A stretch of DNA of 64,000 nt from Citrus sinensis. Taxonomy: Eukaryota; Streptophyta; Magnoliopsida; Sapindales; Rutaceae. The position numbers and the translations under genes were made by a program. Where the stretch lies: the NCBI RefSeq assembly GCF_022201045.2, contig NC_068558.1, positions 51,873,501 through 51,937,500 on the forward strand, given 5' to 3'. The notes below the pieces were generated by a model. It was not told the DNA's origin. It was given only the letters and a program-made list of their open reading frames with translations, and did no database searches. This document shows, in pieces, positions 1-13,924 of this stretch. Every line of letters starts with the position of its first letter. Position 1 is the stretch's first letter.

Positions 1-13
1 TTTTATAATGCAG

Positions 14-3000
14 TGGCAACCTATCATATGGTCTTTGTAATACTCCTTTAGCTACTGTTAAGGTATGGGAACTTGATTGCTTATTATTTGACCTGCCGCT
101 ACATTTACATGAAGTGTAATGATTGTCTGTAATATAGCAATATGGAGAACTCATTGGATAATCTCTCCACTTAGCTGGTCAAAAGGTTAGGCTAATTAAC
201 TTTTTGGCTATAAATGAAACAAATTCTTAAGAATGGTTGGAATTCGCCCCCGTGTCAAAAAGGAAGCTTTGGTAGCCCATACAAGCATGTGAGGAAAGGC
301 TTCATATTAATCATCCAGTCTCTCTTCCTCTTTACCGCTGAGGGTTGCCAACTTTGGAAGCCCTTCATGCAGTTCATAATATCTATCTGTCTATCTACCT
401 ATCTATCTATATATATATTAACCTCTCTCTCTCTCTCTCCCACCTTGGGAAGGGAATTTTATTTATATTTTTATCTTAAGCTTTTGAATAATTGAATATG
501 GTACTGGTCAATGTCCTAGATGCATAGAAGCTTTGGGTTTTATAATTGTTGGATACAATAAGGCAAATGGTTAAATGCAGATAAACAGCAATAGGATCAA
601 CTGGATCTTATACAATAGGTCTTGGGTCTAAATAGAACGCAGGAAAAAAGAGGCAAAGAGTATTGGTTGGTGGTAAATTCCCAGTGCTTGTGAAGCCCTA
701 GGTGTCTAACCTATATTCAACCCAATCCAATAACATCTAACTGTTACTCAGCAACTATTTCCTGAGTCTAATTGAGCTATCCATAGTGATACTCTTTGTA
801 TGTTTATTTAGTTTTTAATTATTCACTTTTGGAGTGACTTTTACTTACTAAAGTTGTTTTACATATCAGGTACAGAATGCAGAATCTTATGCAGGTGTGA
901 TGAGGAACGCTGGAGTAAAGATTAAAATTGAGGTATCCTGAAGTAATTTGATTCTTTCCTTTTTTTCTACAGATCTGCTATTTCAGTCCTATATTTAACT
1001 GTCAGGAATGAGGTTTTTTGACTGTAAAGTGGTCTGTAAAAATTACTTCTATTTGCAGGATCGAAGGAAAACAATTTTTGACCGCTCCAATGCATTAGCA
1101 AAAAGTGTTAACGGACGCATTATTTTTGAGGAAAGCTTACTTAATGAGGTAACGGATTTGATGTTTTTATTGGTGCATTCAAAAGCACTTCCTTGACATA
1201 TCTGTTCTCAATATATACTAGGTTGTAAATCTTGTTGAGGCACCCGTTCCAGTTCTTGGAGAATTTGAGGATTCCTTCTTGGAGCTTCCAGAAGATCTTT
1301 TAACTGTGGTAAGCTGTCAACTTTTGAGGACTTGTTTGATACCCGTTCTAGAAGGAATAAGCAAAAACCATGTATCCATCTTTGATCAGGCTGAAGTTTT
1401 CAATAGATTCCATTGATGTTATGTCCTTTCTCGTGTTCTGTTGTCATTGAGGATGAGTTCCTTGGGATGTTGCATTAGGTTTCAAATATGTGATGATATT
1501 GATGTTGGCTGTGGTTCCCGATTTGAATTTTGCCAGATTGAAATTGTAGTAGGGACGTAAAGAATTCTGGAAATATGAAATGCTTATTCCTTCAGTTGTT
1601 AACTGCTGTGCGCCTTCATGCAGGTTATGAAGAAGCACCAGAAGTACTTTGCTTTGACTGATGATAAAGGGAGGCTGCTGCCATACTTTATTGCTGTAAG
1701 TCTTTGCTTAATATATGTTTATGCTATGAAACACGGTTTTTGCTCTTAAAGGGGCTAAGTTGAATTTATCACTAGTAATTCAGATGATGTGGGGCTTCAT
1801 TTTAGGTTGCAAATGGAGCAATCAATGAGATGGTGGTAAGGAAAGGAAATGAAGCTGTGCTTAGGTTGGTTTTGGTCTTATTTATCTAATTTTTTTCAAG
1901 TTGAAAGGATTAAGATATGCTTCTAGATAGGGCTTCAACGTGTAATCCATGTCCAAAATTGTATTCACTCCTCTAGGCCAGTTTTCTCATCTTGTTTTGC
2001 CTCTTTTTAACTTGAGTTTAGCTTATTATTTGGAAACAGATAAGCTCCTTATACTCAGAAAAATTTTCTTTCATATTGTTTAGGCATTTATTGGAGATTA
2101 ACAATTAGGCAAGTATTATATTTGCAGAGCTCGCTATGAAGATGCTAAGTTTTTCTATGAGATGGATACACGTAAGAAGTTTGCTGATTTCCAAGGTCAA
2201 CTAAAAGGGATTCTTTTTCATGTAAGTTGCATCACGTTGGTATGATATTTTTGTTAGCCTTACCCTTGTTCTACATTATCGCCATTGTCTCTGATTTCTT
2301 AAAAGATTGTAGGACTATTGCTGAATGCTAATTTTATGTGAGATGACTTCATAGAATAAAGCTTTTAATTTTATTGTATTGCAAGCTTACTCTTTTTTCC
2401 CCCCTTTTTTTCCTGAATGATGGATGTCGTTCGGTATGTAATAGCTTGTATACTTTGGTAATTTAAAATGACAGGAGAAGCTAGGAACAATGCTGGACAA
2501 GACAATGCGTGTACAAAATATGGTTAGGAAACTAAGTTTGGACCTGGGAATTAATGAAGATATGCTTCAGATTGTTCAGGAAGCTGCATCACTTGCAATG
2601 TCAGATCTTGCAACTTCTGTCGTGATGGAGTTCACTTCTCTTGCAGGAGTAATGGCCTGTCATTATGCACTTAGGGATGGCTATTCTCAGCAGGTTGTTT
2701 AACTTACTCATAATTATTTATTTTACTTTTCTCGTACAGCTAATGTATTATCTCATTACATTTGTTATTCATGTATTGTTCCCACATATTCTGGCTAACC
2801 ACAATTCTATTATTGTTTTTTGTTCTATATGCAGATTGCCGAGGCTCTATTAGAGATCAACCTTCCTAGATTTTCAGGAGATGTGCTTCCAAAAACTGAT
2901 GTGGGGACAGTTTTGGCAGTTGCTGACAGGTGAAGTTTAACCACTGATGTGCTTCCAAAACTTTGCCATCTAATGTACTTGATGGAAATCAACTTGACTT

Positions 3001-6000
3001 TGGTTTAACGAATGTATGCCATTTGGGGATGCTTATCTCTTAACAGATTCTGAAAAAGAGAAGTTTGAAATTATGAGAATTCTAAATTTAGGACAAACGA
3101 AATGGGGTGGGCCGTACCAAAGTACTTGAAAAATTAGGAAAGAAGTATCTATACATAAATTCTTTGCCTTTAGCAAGTACAACCTTTCAATTGTACGTGT
3201 AGATCATGCATTACATTTTTATATTCTTCGGAAGTTTTGAAGTTAAACTTGTCCAACCCTATCTCTATCTGTGTCACCTCTTAACATCTGCAGATAAAAT
3301 CAATTGTCATCCTCTGTCATTATTGAATTCCTTGCTTTCCTAAATCTCTGACAATGGCAAAAGAAATGAGGTTCTGCAATGTCTTTCTTCTAGTGCAATA
3401 GACACTAACATGCTTAAGATAATTAATCGTGTCCTCTCGCCATCTTCTCCCTAACTAGTACCTACTGCCTGGGTTTCTATAGAAGTCTTCTCTAACCTTT
3501 CTCTCCATGGTTTGCTTCTTAGAAACTTTTCATATGCTTTGCAGTGTCTTTCTGTGCCCTTCACAGTGATTTTTGTGTGGTTGTCCCATTGCAGATTGGA
3601 TACTCTTGTTGGCTTATTTGCTGCTGGTTGTCAGCCTAGTTCCACTAATGATCCATTTGGTCTACGAAGAATCTCCTATGGTCTAGTATGTACATGATTC
3701 CAAAATTTTTGAGGAGATATTGGATTACTTTTACACTAAAGTAATGCTTCTTTTGTTATACAGGTCCAAATACTGATTGAAAAGGATAAAAATCTTGATT
3801 TGGAGCTTGCCTTAAGACTTGCTGCTGATGTTCAGCCTATTACTGTTGATGCCAGCACAATAAATGATGTAAGAACAGAGAAAGCTCAATACTTGTATTT
3901 TCATGGTTACGATAAGCTCTGCTATAACCACATAAATCCTTTAAATATGGCAGACACTTCATTTATCATCCATAAATTTTGGTAATCAATGGAATCACTA
4001 CATCTTCTGTGGCAAAAACCTTCATTTATCATCCATAAATTTTTTATTATCAATGAAATTACTACATCTGCTGTGGTAAAAATGCCATTGCATAAGCCAT
4101 TTTTCTGATATATTTGACAAAGTTTTAACAATCAAATTGGATATAGTGCCACAGCAGGTGCTTCCTTTATTTGGATACTGATATTAACATTTTTTCCCTT
4201 ACGTATTGCACCAATGGAAACCAAATAGCTTTGCAATTCATGTGAGTATAGTTTGAACCTGAAAACTCTTAGATGTCACTCTAAGAGGTTTTACTAGTTG
4301 AACCAACTAACCAGTACCCACATACCACTATTACCTTTTACATATTCAGTCTGTCACTATTTGTTTGTCATTTCTCTGTAATTTGTTCATAGTCATTTGT
4401 CATGAAATCATGACGGTTTTCTTTCATGATTTTTAGGTACATCAATTTGTTACTCGAAGACTAGAGCAATTTCTGGTATGTAGAAGTTTAGTATCAATTA
4501 GTTCTATGCTTGATTCATTAATCAGTAGGGCAGGAATGATGTTGGTGGACTTAATTCATTGCACCCTTCATAAAATTTTGTATGATGTGCATGGGCATGC
4601 TCATAGCTTCTTTGATAGAAAAGCAGACCAAGCTAGGTAAGTGAGCGACTGGAAAAATGAAAGTGAACCCAAACTTTAAGCTGGAAGAGAGGGGGGAGAG
4701 AGTAGAAGTTTTCTTCCTTTTAAAGGCACTATACACATATTCCCTGACACCATTCTAATATCGGTTCCAAAAAATGGCAAGGGTAGTAGGAATTGTGTTG
4801 GGCCAACTTCTTTTAAAAGTGCTGGTATCTGATTTACTAATTGACAGGTTCCTCTTTGTATGTTCAAAGATTTGTGTTTGTGCCTTTTTTGTTAGTGGAT
4901 AGTTTATTGATGCAGCCTGCGGATCGCCACTTGTTACTGTTTAATCATGGCCAAAATTGCATTTCTTTGTAGTATAGGGTGAAATGGAATATTTTCTGAC
5001 AGGATATAACATATCTATACACACATTGGCTGCAATTTGGTTATAGGTGGACAAGGGGATAAGTCCAGAAATAGTTCGTTCTGTCCTATCAGAGCGTGCA
5101 AATCTACCCTGTTTGGCTACAAAGACGGCATATAAAGTAAGTTTTGTATTTGTAGCTCTTTAGTATTGGTACTTATAAGATACAAGTATGATGCTTGAGC
5201 ATTCATGAAGTGTGCTCTTATATGATTTTCATGTAATGCTTTTTTCCTAAATTGTTTTTCTAAGTGGACTTAATTAATATTAAGAAATATTTTGTGGAAG
5301 CATCATTCTTTTCTTAGTTAATCAATGTGATGAAAATGGAAAAGACATTCTTAGATTCGGAAGGTGTATCAGAATCCCTTTTGTTACATGTAAACTATTG
5401 TTTGTAGATGGAGGCCTTGTCAAAAGGCCAGCTTTTTCCCAAGGTTGTTGAAGCATATTCTCGTCCAACAAGAATCGTCCGTGGAAAGGATGTAGACACT
5501 GCTCTGGAGGTAATTTTCACCCAACCCAACCCAATGTTGAATTTAGGCCCTTGAATTAATTCCTCCAATTGTCATGCCTGAAATTTATGAGTTATGCTCT
5601 TTCCCAATGTTCAGAGATTATTATACCATATCACTCTTTTTAACGTATTTCTTATTGGATAACATACAATGGAGTAGAATATATTGAAGTAGAGCTAAAA
5701 TTTGTTTCATTCATTATCAGAAAAAGGATTACAGCCCTTGGTTTTGTAAAATTTAGGGTATCTTTTCTTATTGCATCTAATTAATCTTTTTAGGTGGATG
5801 AGACTGCGTTTGAGACCATTGAAGAGAAAGCTTTATGGACTGTTTACCTGTCAGCCAAAAACAAAATTCATCCTGGTATCTAATCATAATTTTTGAGATG
5901 TTGCATTATGAGCTCTATTTTTATATTAATTTGTTTGAAGGACCTCCCTTGTCACTTGCCAAGTGAATTTACCATTTCTTCCTGCAGGTATTAATGTTGA

Positions 6001-6918
6001 TGATTTTATTGAAATATCTTCAGAGCTAGTACAACCACTCGAGGACTTTTTTAATCATGTCTTTGTAATGGTGGTATGTATCTTCATAATCCATTCAAAT
6101 AATTCTCCACTTGTAAGTTTTATATCTAGTGCCTCCCAATGCATCGAAAAAAATTGATAACATGAATATCATCCTCATCAAAGCTAGAAAAATATTTTAA
6201 CAATTTGAAAAGTTGCTTAAGAACAACAAATTTGAAGTTCTAACTCATTAGTTACATATATTAATATATAAAGGGATCAGCATTTTTTTTTTCTTTTGTG
6301 GGTAAATCTAAAATATTAAATGGAGGAATAAATTAATAAAAGATGTACACTAACTGGATTATATTCAGTTTTTATTTCTCAAGAACCAACTGATCTGCCA
6401 GGACTGGGTCAATCCAATCCATTATTTGTGTTTGTTTTCCGGTCTCGTGTTCTTGTGTGGCTGGGTCCATCCCTTTGGTCTTACTATAACCATCTATGCC
6501 TTGAATCTCTAGTTTTACATTTGTAATCATTCATATCATTTCCTTACAAGGCTGCTCTTTTAGTTGTCACTGTATCCATTTTCTATATTTGGCAGTAAAT
6601 GAAGTTACCGATATTGATGATCAGTGATCACATGTATTAATTTTGATCTTATTTTCTCATTTTATCTTTTTTTCAACAAAAAAAAAAATCTGGAAATTGT
6701 AGTTTGTTTTCGAAGTTTGAAATCTTAATTGCTTATAGTTAGCTTCAATATGGTTTTACTTGGCTATTTGTTATGGAGATAGAGATTAATTAGCATACAA
6801 TTGCTTTGGCTCTAAGCAGGAAGAAGAAAGAATCAGAAAGAACAGGCTTGCGCTGCTCAAGAAAATTGCAGACCTTCCAAAAGGCATTGTGGATCTGTCG
6901 CTTTTGCCTGGATTTTAA
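14..6918 (+). CDS. EDD1: Glycyl-tRNA synthetase, organellar bacterial-type (EDD1-like), 5'-truncated by window edge
   Basis: C-terminal 506 residues of the bacterial-type glycyl-tRNA synthetase, which charges tRNA-Gly in plastids and mitochondria. Seen: 17 exons that join in frame at 14-62, 870-932, 1059-1148, 1222-1308, 1624-1695, 1806-1864, 2128-2221, 2475-2693, 2835-2929, 3595-3685, 3764-3868, 4437-4475, 5047-5136, 5408-5509, 5794-5875, 5988-6073 and 6820-6918. Beta-subunit signatures include [68 protein letters not shown] and the terminal [15 protein letters not shown]. In this family alpha and beta subunits are fused in one chain of roughly 1,060 residues; the alpha part and transit peptide lie upstream of the window. 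The last third corresponds to the DALR-like anticodon-binding region. Exon 14-62 is the least certain call: it is short, but gives the right phase. No break is seen in the part present. Confidence 0.95.
63..869 (+). other. Long intron of the glycyl-tRNA synthetase gene
   Basis: Non-coding interval between the first two visible exons, with a GT start and a CAG end. It holds a short (CTAT)n/(CT)n microsatellite at about 384-440. The 93-codon ORF across it has no domain and looks like chance. Confidence 0.75.
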
Positions 6919-9507
6919 TTCAATTCAACAATTTATTAAATTATCATTTTTTTTAAAAAAGAAGGCGGTAAATAATGTGCAAGAATAAGTAACGAAAATG
7001 AGGAAAATGATTTTTCGTTTCAGTTTGTTTTGAAAATTGGTAAGTTATCGACGGTGTTGAGGATTTTATAATTTTGTAATACTATCATACATTGAGCAAA
7101 GTCGTAAAAAATTGCTTAAAAATCAGTCAAACCCCTAACGGCAATTAATTGGTTGTTAGTTATTGTTGCTTTGTTAACGTTGTTTGGTCATTTAAATATT
7201 TAATCAAAATTTGATTACTGTAATATTTAATTTCTTATCTAAGTTCTACTGATTTTATGTCTCCGGTACATTTTATTTTGAACCAACAAATAGAAAAAGA
7301 AAAAAAAAACACCTTGAAGCAATTGGTAAAGAATAAGGACTTAAAATTTAATTGGTAAACAAGTCATTTAAATAAAATTTAATATTCACATTAACGAATT
7401 TGGCTGATTTTGCTTATCAGGTGCATTTTATTTCTAACTAGCAAAGAAAAATGTAAAGAAATTGATGCGTATGGGAAAGAACGTATGAACTATGAAGTGT
7501 TGCATCTTCTTCTGCAATTCGAGTATTTACCAACATCTATCCGCTGTTCCATTTCCCAAAATTAAACGTTACCCCCAATTCAACGGTTCTCACCAAGCCA
7601 CGTGGCACTCGAATATGTTCATCGAAAATCAAACACGCGTGTACTTTCAGTGACGAGATGACGTTTTTTGAAGTTTAGGATAAGCCCAAAGGCCAGAACC
7701 CTTCTTCCGATCCAGAATGGTAAATCCGTAAATAACACAAAAGCTAGCACCAAAATTAATTAAAAACCGGGGATGTAATACGGCTGGTACTTGATTTCTG
7801 TAATTCATCAGATGGACAATATAATTATTTAATTTGTATCAAGTGGAGGTGGCAAAACAGGTCACTAAATCGTGTTGATGTCGTGTCAGTCAGTGTTGTG
7901 TTATATCAAAATTAAGTTGATTCAAATCCAATTCATTTTTTATTCGTATTAAAATATTAAGACCAAACACAATATGAAAAATATACGGACTAACCAATAA
8001 TTCATTTAATATCTATATATTTAATAAAATTTATATCAAATATTTACATATATATATGTATGTATGTATATGTGTGTGTGTGTGTGTGTGTGTTACACAC
8101 ACCTTAAAATATTACACATTTATACTATTAAAGTTCTAAATCTATATAAATTTATAAATGAAACACTATTTTTGTGTCTATCCTTATAAAAAAAAGAGAG
8201 AAAATTACATCTAATATTTAAATTTTAATGAAAAGAACCTATAAATTAATTTAAAATAAAAATATATAATCATTTCATTGATCGAGTAAATAAATCAAAA
8301 ATTTTAATTCTAACTCAGCACAAAAAAATTGTGTCAATCCCGAACCTAATTCATTTAATAATTGTGTCAAATTTAACTAACCATACACATTTATTCTTAT
8401 TGTATTCGTATCAAATAATCAAATCATGTCAAATTTTATCAGTTCTAAATATCAAGTAAGTCTCAAACGACTTTTGGGCTTTTCCTTTCTTTCTTCATAT
8501 TGTGATTTGTGCGTGTATGTGGATCTTTGAATTTGTTGATACTGAAATAATCACGAAGACTTGGGACTATTTGATACTAAGAGGTAAGTAATGTCCTCGT
8601 TTAAACAAATCATAAAAAAAAAAATTAAAGACTTACATGTTACTGTAATTTATCAAAAGAAAAAAAGAAAAAGATAAAAAAAAAAAAAAAAAACTCACTA
8701 GCTCCTGTACAAATCGAGAGGGGAAAAGAAACGAAAAAGAATCAATATTAAAATGAACGCGACACACCACACGAGTATGGGAGTATGGAGACCTAATCCA
8801 ATACGCTCAATTTATCGCCGTTGTTTGTTGCTCTAAATTTAAATTTTTATAAGTAAAAATAAATTAAATTTATTTAATCCTAAAAAATTTAACTCAAAAT
8901 AAAATCAAATAATAAAAATATATTTTAAATATATTATACCAAACGAACACAAAAATGTATATTATTTATTTTACATTTTTATTTCATTATTTTCTAATAT
9001 AATTTTTATATTATGAATTTATTAATTAAAATAACTTCATAATTTGTATTAAAAACTCTCAGTTACAACTAAACAACTAAAAATTTTTTTAATAAAAACT
9101 ATAGTTGTAGAAACAAATTCCAATTAAATAAGCTGTCTATACCAAACAATGTAGCATACAATTAAACAAATTATTGGTTCAAGTCTTCAATAACCGCTGT
9201 CAAAACGGACAAAAGGTAGTGCTATTGACAGTATTCAAACATGCTATTAAGGCCAATTCACAATAAAGAATAGGACAGAAAGAAGAATACTAACATCAAA
9301 TTAGCATTTCTACTTTGTACAGGCCTTTTCATAAACCACAAAGGGACTGGAAGGGGATCATCTTCTGAGTGTTGGTCCTGTAAACCACAAAGGGAGAACA
9401 ATTTTTGATGAGGTTGGTCCAGATGACATAGCTTTCAACTGAAAAGATGAAAAGCATTACACACCATTAGGTCCAGCAGACCCACGACAGATATATTACA
9501 ATGATAC
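6919..9507. other. Intergenic region between convergent genes
   Basis: Contains the 3' UTRs of the flanking convergent genes and about 2 kb of AT-rich sequence. A (TA)n(TG)n microsatellite lies at about 8046-8093. The stretch at about 7846-8460 begins with a 'ggtggcaaaacaggtca' motif like the ends of common plant hAT-type MITEs, but no clean matching end or target duplication is visible. Poly-A runs occur near 8655-8692. No gene is supported. Confidence 0.6.
8046..8093. repeat. (TA)n/(TATG)n/(TG)n compound microsatellite
   Basis: Simple dinucleotide and tetranucleotide run in AT-rich intergenic DNA. Confidence 0.9.
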
Positions 9508-12005
9508 TTAAGTAGAGCAGCAGCCACTCTTCTGTGCAACAGGCTGCCCTTTGATCTGTACAGTTGGAGGCCTTGCATTGTTCATGGATGGTTGACTTGC
9601 CATTCTGCATACAATTATAAACTTAAAGCATTATTAAACACTAAACATGCACAAAATAAGCAATAGTAGTATATTTAAAGGCCTTTCATGTGGAAGCAGG
9701 TAATATAAGTAACTGTATGAAGTTATGGCGTTATGTAATCTGAAGACTTCTTCAAAAAGAAGGCAAAATACGATACTCCTATCAATCTATTTCGCGTTTA
9801 ATATAGAAAACAAATATAGCAGGTAATATAAGTAACTGTATGAAGTTATGGCGTTACGTAATCTGAAGACTTCTTCAAAAAGAAGGCAAAACACAATACT
9901 CCTATCAATCTATTTCGCGTTTAATATAGAAAGCAAATATGCATCAATACCTATCCTTGATTGAAGCAGCCATGGCCATGAATGCCTGTTCCACGTTGGT
10001 AGAATCTTTTGCACTAGTTTCCATGAAAGGTATTCCAATTTCATCTGCAAATGCCTAATAAAGAAGAAGAGTACAAGGGGTCAACAGAATGCTCGCCGGA
10101 TGTATCACTTATCCCGCTCCTAAGGTAAGGAGTCTTCGAGTTATAATCTTTGAAGGAAGGCTTTTTATCCAACTCAAACTCTAGTGCCTTTACTGGCCAG
10201 CAACTAAAGACTATCTTGATGAATGCAATACGAATCGACATAAAGGTTCACCATTAAGAATGGTGGAAATAGCAATTTCGGATCATTATACAAAATTTAC
10301 TTTGACACATAATTTGGAGGGGGGAGGAAGTGGCTTGAACCTTGTTAAGGGGAGGGGTAAAAAAAGAAAATGCCAGTGTAGAGAAGTAGATATACCTTGG
10401 CTGTTTCGTACGAGACAACCTTATTTGCAGTGAGATCACACTTGTTTCCAACCAGAAGTTTGTTGACATTATCACTAGCATAACGGTCAATTTCATTCAA
10501 CCACTGCTTGACATTATTGAAGCTCTCTTGGTCTGTCACATCATAAACAATCTACCAGAGGAGACATCCAGTGGAAATATTCATTGTAAGAACAAGCAAA
10601 AAGGAGTTGAAGATGAACTGAAAGATTGTTGTAGAAAAGAATTGAGATCACCCACTATGATACCATGTGCCCCACGGTAGTAGCTGCTGGTGATTGTCCT
10701 AAATCTTTCTTGACCAGCAGTATCCCACTGCATATCAAACAAATAGCAAACCAACTTCTTGTAAGTCATTTAAGAAATTGTTTCCCTAGGAAGAGGTGAT
10801 GGCAGAAACTAAGGACCAAAACTGTGAAAAGCTTGGAGCTAATGAGCAACAAATTATTGTACTAAATGACATAGAATATAAACAATCTGCATGGAGAATC
10901 AAACCATACAATTTGAAGTTTAATGGTCTTCCCATCTTGCTCAACAGTGCGTATTTTCTATCCAAAAAAAGACATTGATATCAGATTATCAGTGTTGGTT
11001 TGTCTTTATGGGATCAGTATTGGTTGTGACACAAATAAAACATAAGTAAATTTTACTTACAAAATCAACTCCTATGGTGCTGATGTAACTCTCAATATAT
11101 GAATCATCCTGGACCAAAGCATAAAAAATAAAATAAAGAAATACAATGTCAACAAAGAAAGATGCATTCACTTTCAAAATTTAACGCAAACAACCCTCTA
11201 GAAGCTTACAGCAAATCTCAAGAGAAGACAAGATTTGCCAACACCGGAATCTCCAATAAGCAGAAGCTTAAACAGATAGTCACTGCAAAAGCACAAGAGA
11301 AAATCCAACTTCCTGTGTCAGGCTTATGCTTCATTGGAATAGACTGAAACATTAAAGGAAATTTGAAGAAAAGAAAATGATAGATGAGAAAACAAAACTA
11401 GTTGCTTATCATTGCAAAATATGTAATTCTTTATATGTTGTTCCGAGAAATGTTATTACTGGAGATTTCTTAAACCTGATCTAGCTCCACATCACGCTGC
11501 AAATTCCTCACAATTTATCATCCACCTCACCTCAGCAAACAGAGGACGCTTTCACCAATCATTTAATTTTAAAAGTGCTATAGTGATTAGAAAACAAAAC
11601 ATTCTCATACATTAAGATTGAACACAACGAATCAATTGATCCCAAATAGACACTGAATAACAAAACAGTTAATAAAATTAAAAGGACGTCGTAATTTCCA
11701 AATAAGCTCAAAAGAGTCAACAGAGATGTAGACAACAAACTTGTTCAAAACGGAATCATTGATCCACAGAGGTACGGGTAATTAATTCAACAGAATCATC
11801 ATCTCAACAGAAATCAACGGATCTAAGAACATTAAATTGACAATCAATACTAACTAACAATTCAACATAAGAGGACGGGATTCTCAGATCATAATCAACA
11901 CCCTAAAACGACGGCGCATAACAATACAAAATATAATACTACATATACTACTTAAAAAAAAAATAGATATTAAAAAATTAGAGGAGCTTACTATTCAGGA
12001 TTCAT
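9508..12005 (-). CDS. RABD2: RABD2-type (Rab1/YPT1) small GTPase
   Basis: Rab GTPase that controls ER-to-Golgi vesicle transport. Seen: eight exons on the minus strand at 11992-12005, 11210-11282, 11061-11108, 10910-10957, 10656-10727, 10396-10551, 9951-10054 and 9508-9604. They give exactly 203 residues, the usual RABD2 length. Motifs: P-loop GDSGVGKS (15-22), switch I STIGVDF with Thr40, WDTAGQ (62-67), NKCD (121-124) and SAK (151-153). The C-terminus GCCST carries two cysteines (200-201) for geranylgeranylation. The first coding exon is only 14 nt (MNPEY, split in the last codon). Donor choice at 10655/10656 was fixed by the invariant GIIIVYDV. The last intron (9605-9950) contains a 123-bp tandem duplication. 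All nucleotide-binding residues are present, so the gene appears functional. Which RABD2 paralogue it is cannot be told here. Confidence 0.97.
9696..9940. repeat. 123-bp tandem duplication inside the last RABD2 intron
   Basis: Two copies, starting at 9696 and 9819, each beginning gcaggtaatataagtaactg. They differ at only a few bases, so the duplication is recent. The second copy ends close to the donor of the exon at 9951-10054. Confidence 0.9.
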
Positions 12006-13915
12006 CGTCGTAGATTTGTGTAAAAGAAAAAAGCTTCGGGTTCGGTTAACCAAAACAGATTATTATCTTCGGCGAGATCTCGTGATATGAGTTTCGCCGG
12101 GAAATTAAATGTCAACAAAAACAGAAGACAAGACAAAAAAGAAAAAAAAGAAAGAAAATACTGAAACGACAAGCAAAGGCTTAAATGATCCCCCCCCCAC
12201 AGTGCCGCACCACCCCCTTAAGTTAATTAGGAGAAGACAATAGGAGATTATTGGAAATACACAGACTGTTGAGGAATATTCGATTTATTTATTTATTTAT
12301 TGTGACGTGTTCTCATTTTTCGGGCTTTGGCCTGCTTATGTTCGTTTAGCTTGATCCAGTCCAATTAATTTTCTTTTCTTTTTTTGGCTTTGATGGTAAA
12401 TATTAAAAGAAAATACCACATGTTTACAAATTTTTTACCAACTAATTTCGCGGTAATCATAATAATAGGATCATGTTACATACGATGATATTTGCCATGA
12501 ATTAGTTGGGACGCTATTTATATTTTTAAAAAATGAAAGTGAAATTTGGAAATATTTATATGCCTGGAGCTCCACTGCAATTTCTTTATTGCTGTATCTT
12601 CAGCGTATCAATGAAACTTCAATTTGTGAAATCATTGCTTGAGATAAAGTGAAGGAATTCTCTGAAACTGAACATTTTGTAGGACTCTGGATGCCGTTCG
12701 TCCGCAAGCTTCAGAGCTGGGCCCATTTCCTTGCCTGAAGCTAGACTGTGATAATTTTATTATATTTTTATTTTTATTTTCTTAAATATGGAAAATTTTA
12801 AATTAGGGTTTGTATATGGGGCCGATAAAATCTCCGAACCCAAACTTAAACTATTTTAGGGCCCTGTGCTTATCCTCAAAGTGAATCCAACTTTTTTTTT
12901 TTTTTTTTTAAGCTTTTCGGAACCTATATCCGACCCAAAGTAATCGGCCCCCACCTGTTTAGGACCTGTGGGAATTGTCACCATTCCTAGCGTACAAAGT
13001 GGACAAGATTTGAGGTAAAAATATGATGTGAAAAGGTTTCTTATGTCCCCTTGTAGTTGTCATTCCAATCTCATTCTCATCATAAAAGTCTTCTACGCAT
13101 GTTCGTGCTGCATTTGGGCAAGCTTGGTCTGCACTGAATTTATTAGTGTGCAAATTGACCGGCCGCACCTGTTTTATTGAGACCCATACCCACCATCGGG
13201 TTTGTGCAAGTCTCGTTATTTTTATTTTTTAATAATATTAATATATTTATTTGATTTGATTTCATACAATAATATTAACGCACCTGTTTTATTGAGACCA
13301 TACCCTCCGTCAAATAATATTAACTTTAATACATTTATACATTCATACGTGTGTGTGTGTGTGTAATACAGTCCATACAATACTAAAAATGATGTAGTAC
13401 CAATTTACCATGATCTAATACAATATATTACAATCTAATTTAATTCAATTCATAGAGTGCGGCACAACAAAAACACCCAACTATACCCCCATTGAATGAA
13501 AAGATTTTGTGATGCCAAGCGAGAGACGAAAACTGGAAGCTGCTTATTGCTAGCCGAAGAGCTATTATACTTTCCACTACTTAGGCCAAATGAGAAAGCT
13601 GAAGAAGATTTTGTGCGACATTCTTTGGTTGATCAATTGAAGATGATCCCACCACATGCTCAACATGATTTATTTAATTTTGTTATTTTATATTTTCATT
13701 CATCTAATTATATATGTATGGAGACGTTATTTTATATTTAAAATAATTTGTCACTATATTCATTCTATCTATTTGAGAAAAGAGGAAAAAGAAGAAAAAA
13801 AATGATAATGTTATTTTTCTCTTCTCATAAATAATTATAACTCTCTCAAAACCTTACCATACGATGTAAGTATTAGATAAACCAATAAATTCGAGAAAAT
13901 TCTTTTTAAAGGAAA
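12006..13915. other. Intergenic region upstream of RABD2
   Basis: The first ~120 bases (12006-12125) are probably 5' UTR and promoter of the minus-strand RABD2 gene. The rest is AT-rich with poly-C (12190) and poly-T (12892-12910) runs and a short (GT)n at about 13350-13362. An 81-codon ORF at 13496-13741 is treated under findings. No gene can be supported. Confidence 0.55.
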
Positions 13916-13924
13916 TAATTGAAC

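Noticed and set aside
7846-8460. hAT-type MITE suggested by the 'ggtggcaaaacaggtca' start.
   Set aside because: No matching inverted end or 8-bp duplication could be found; kept only as a remark.
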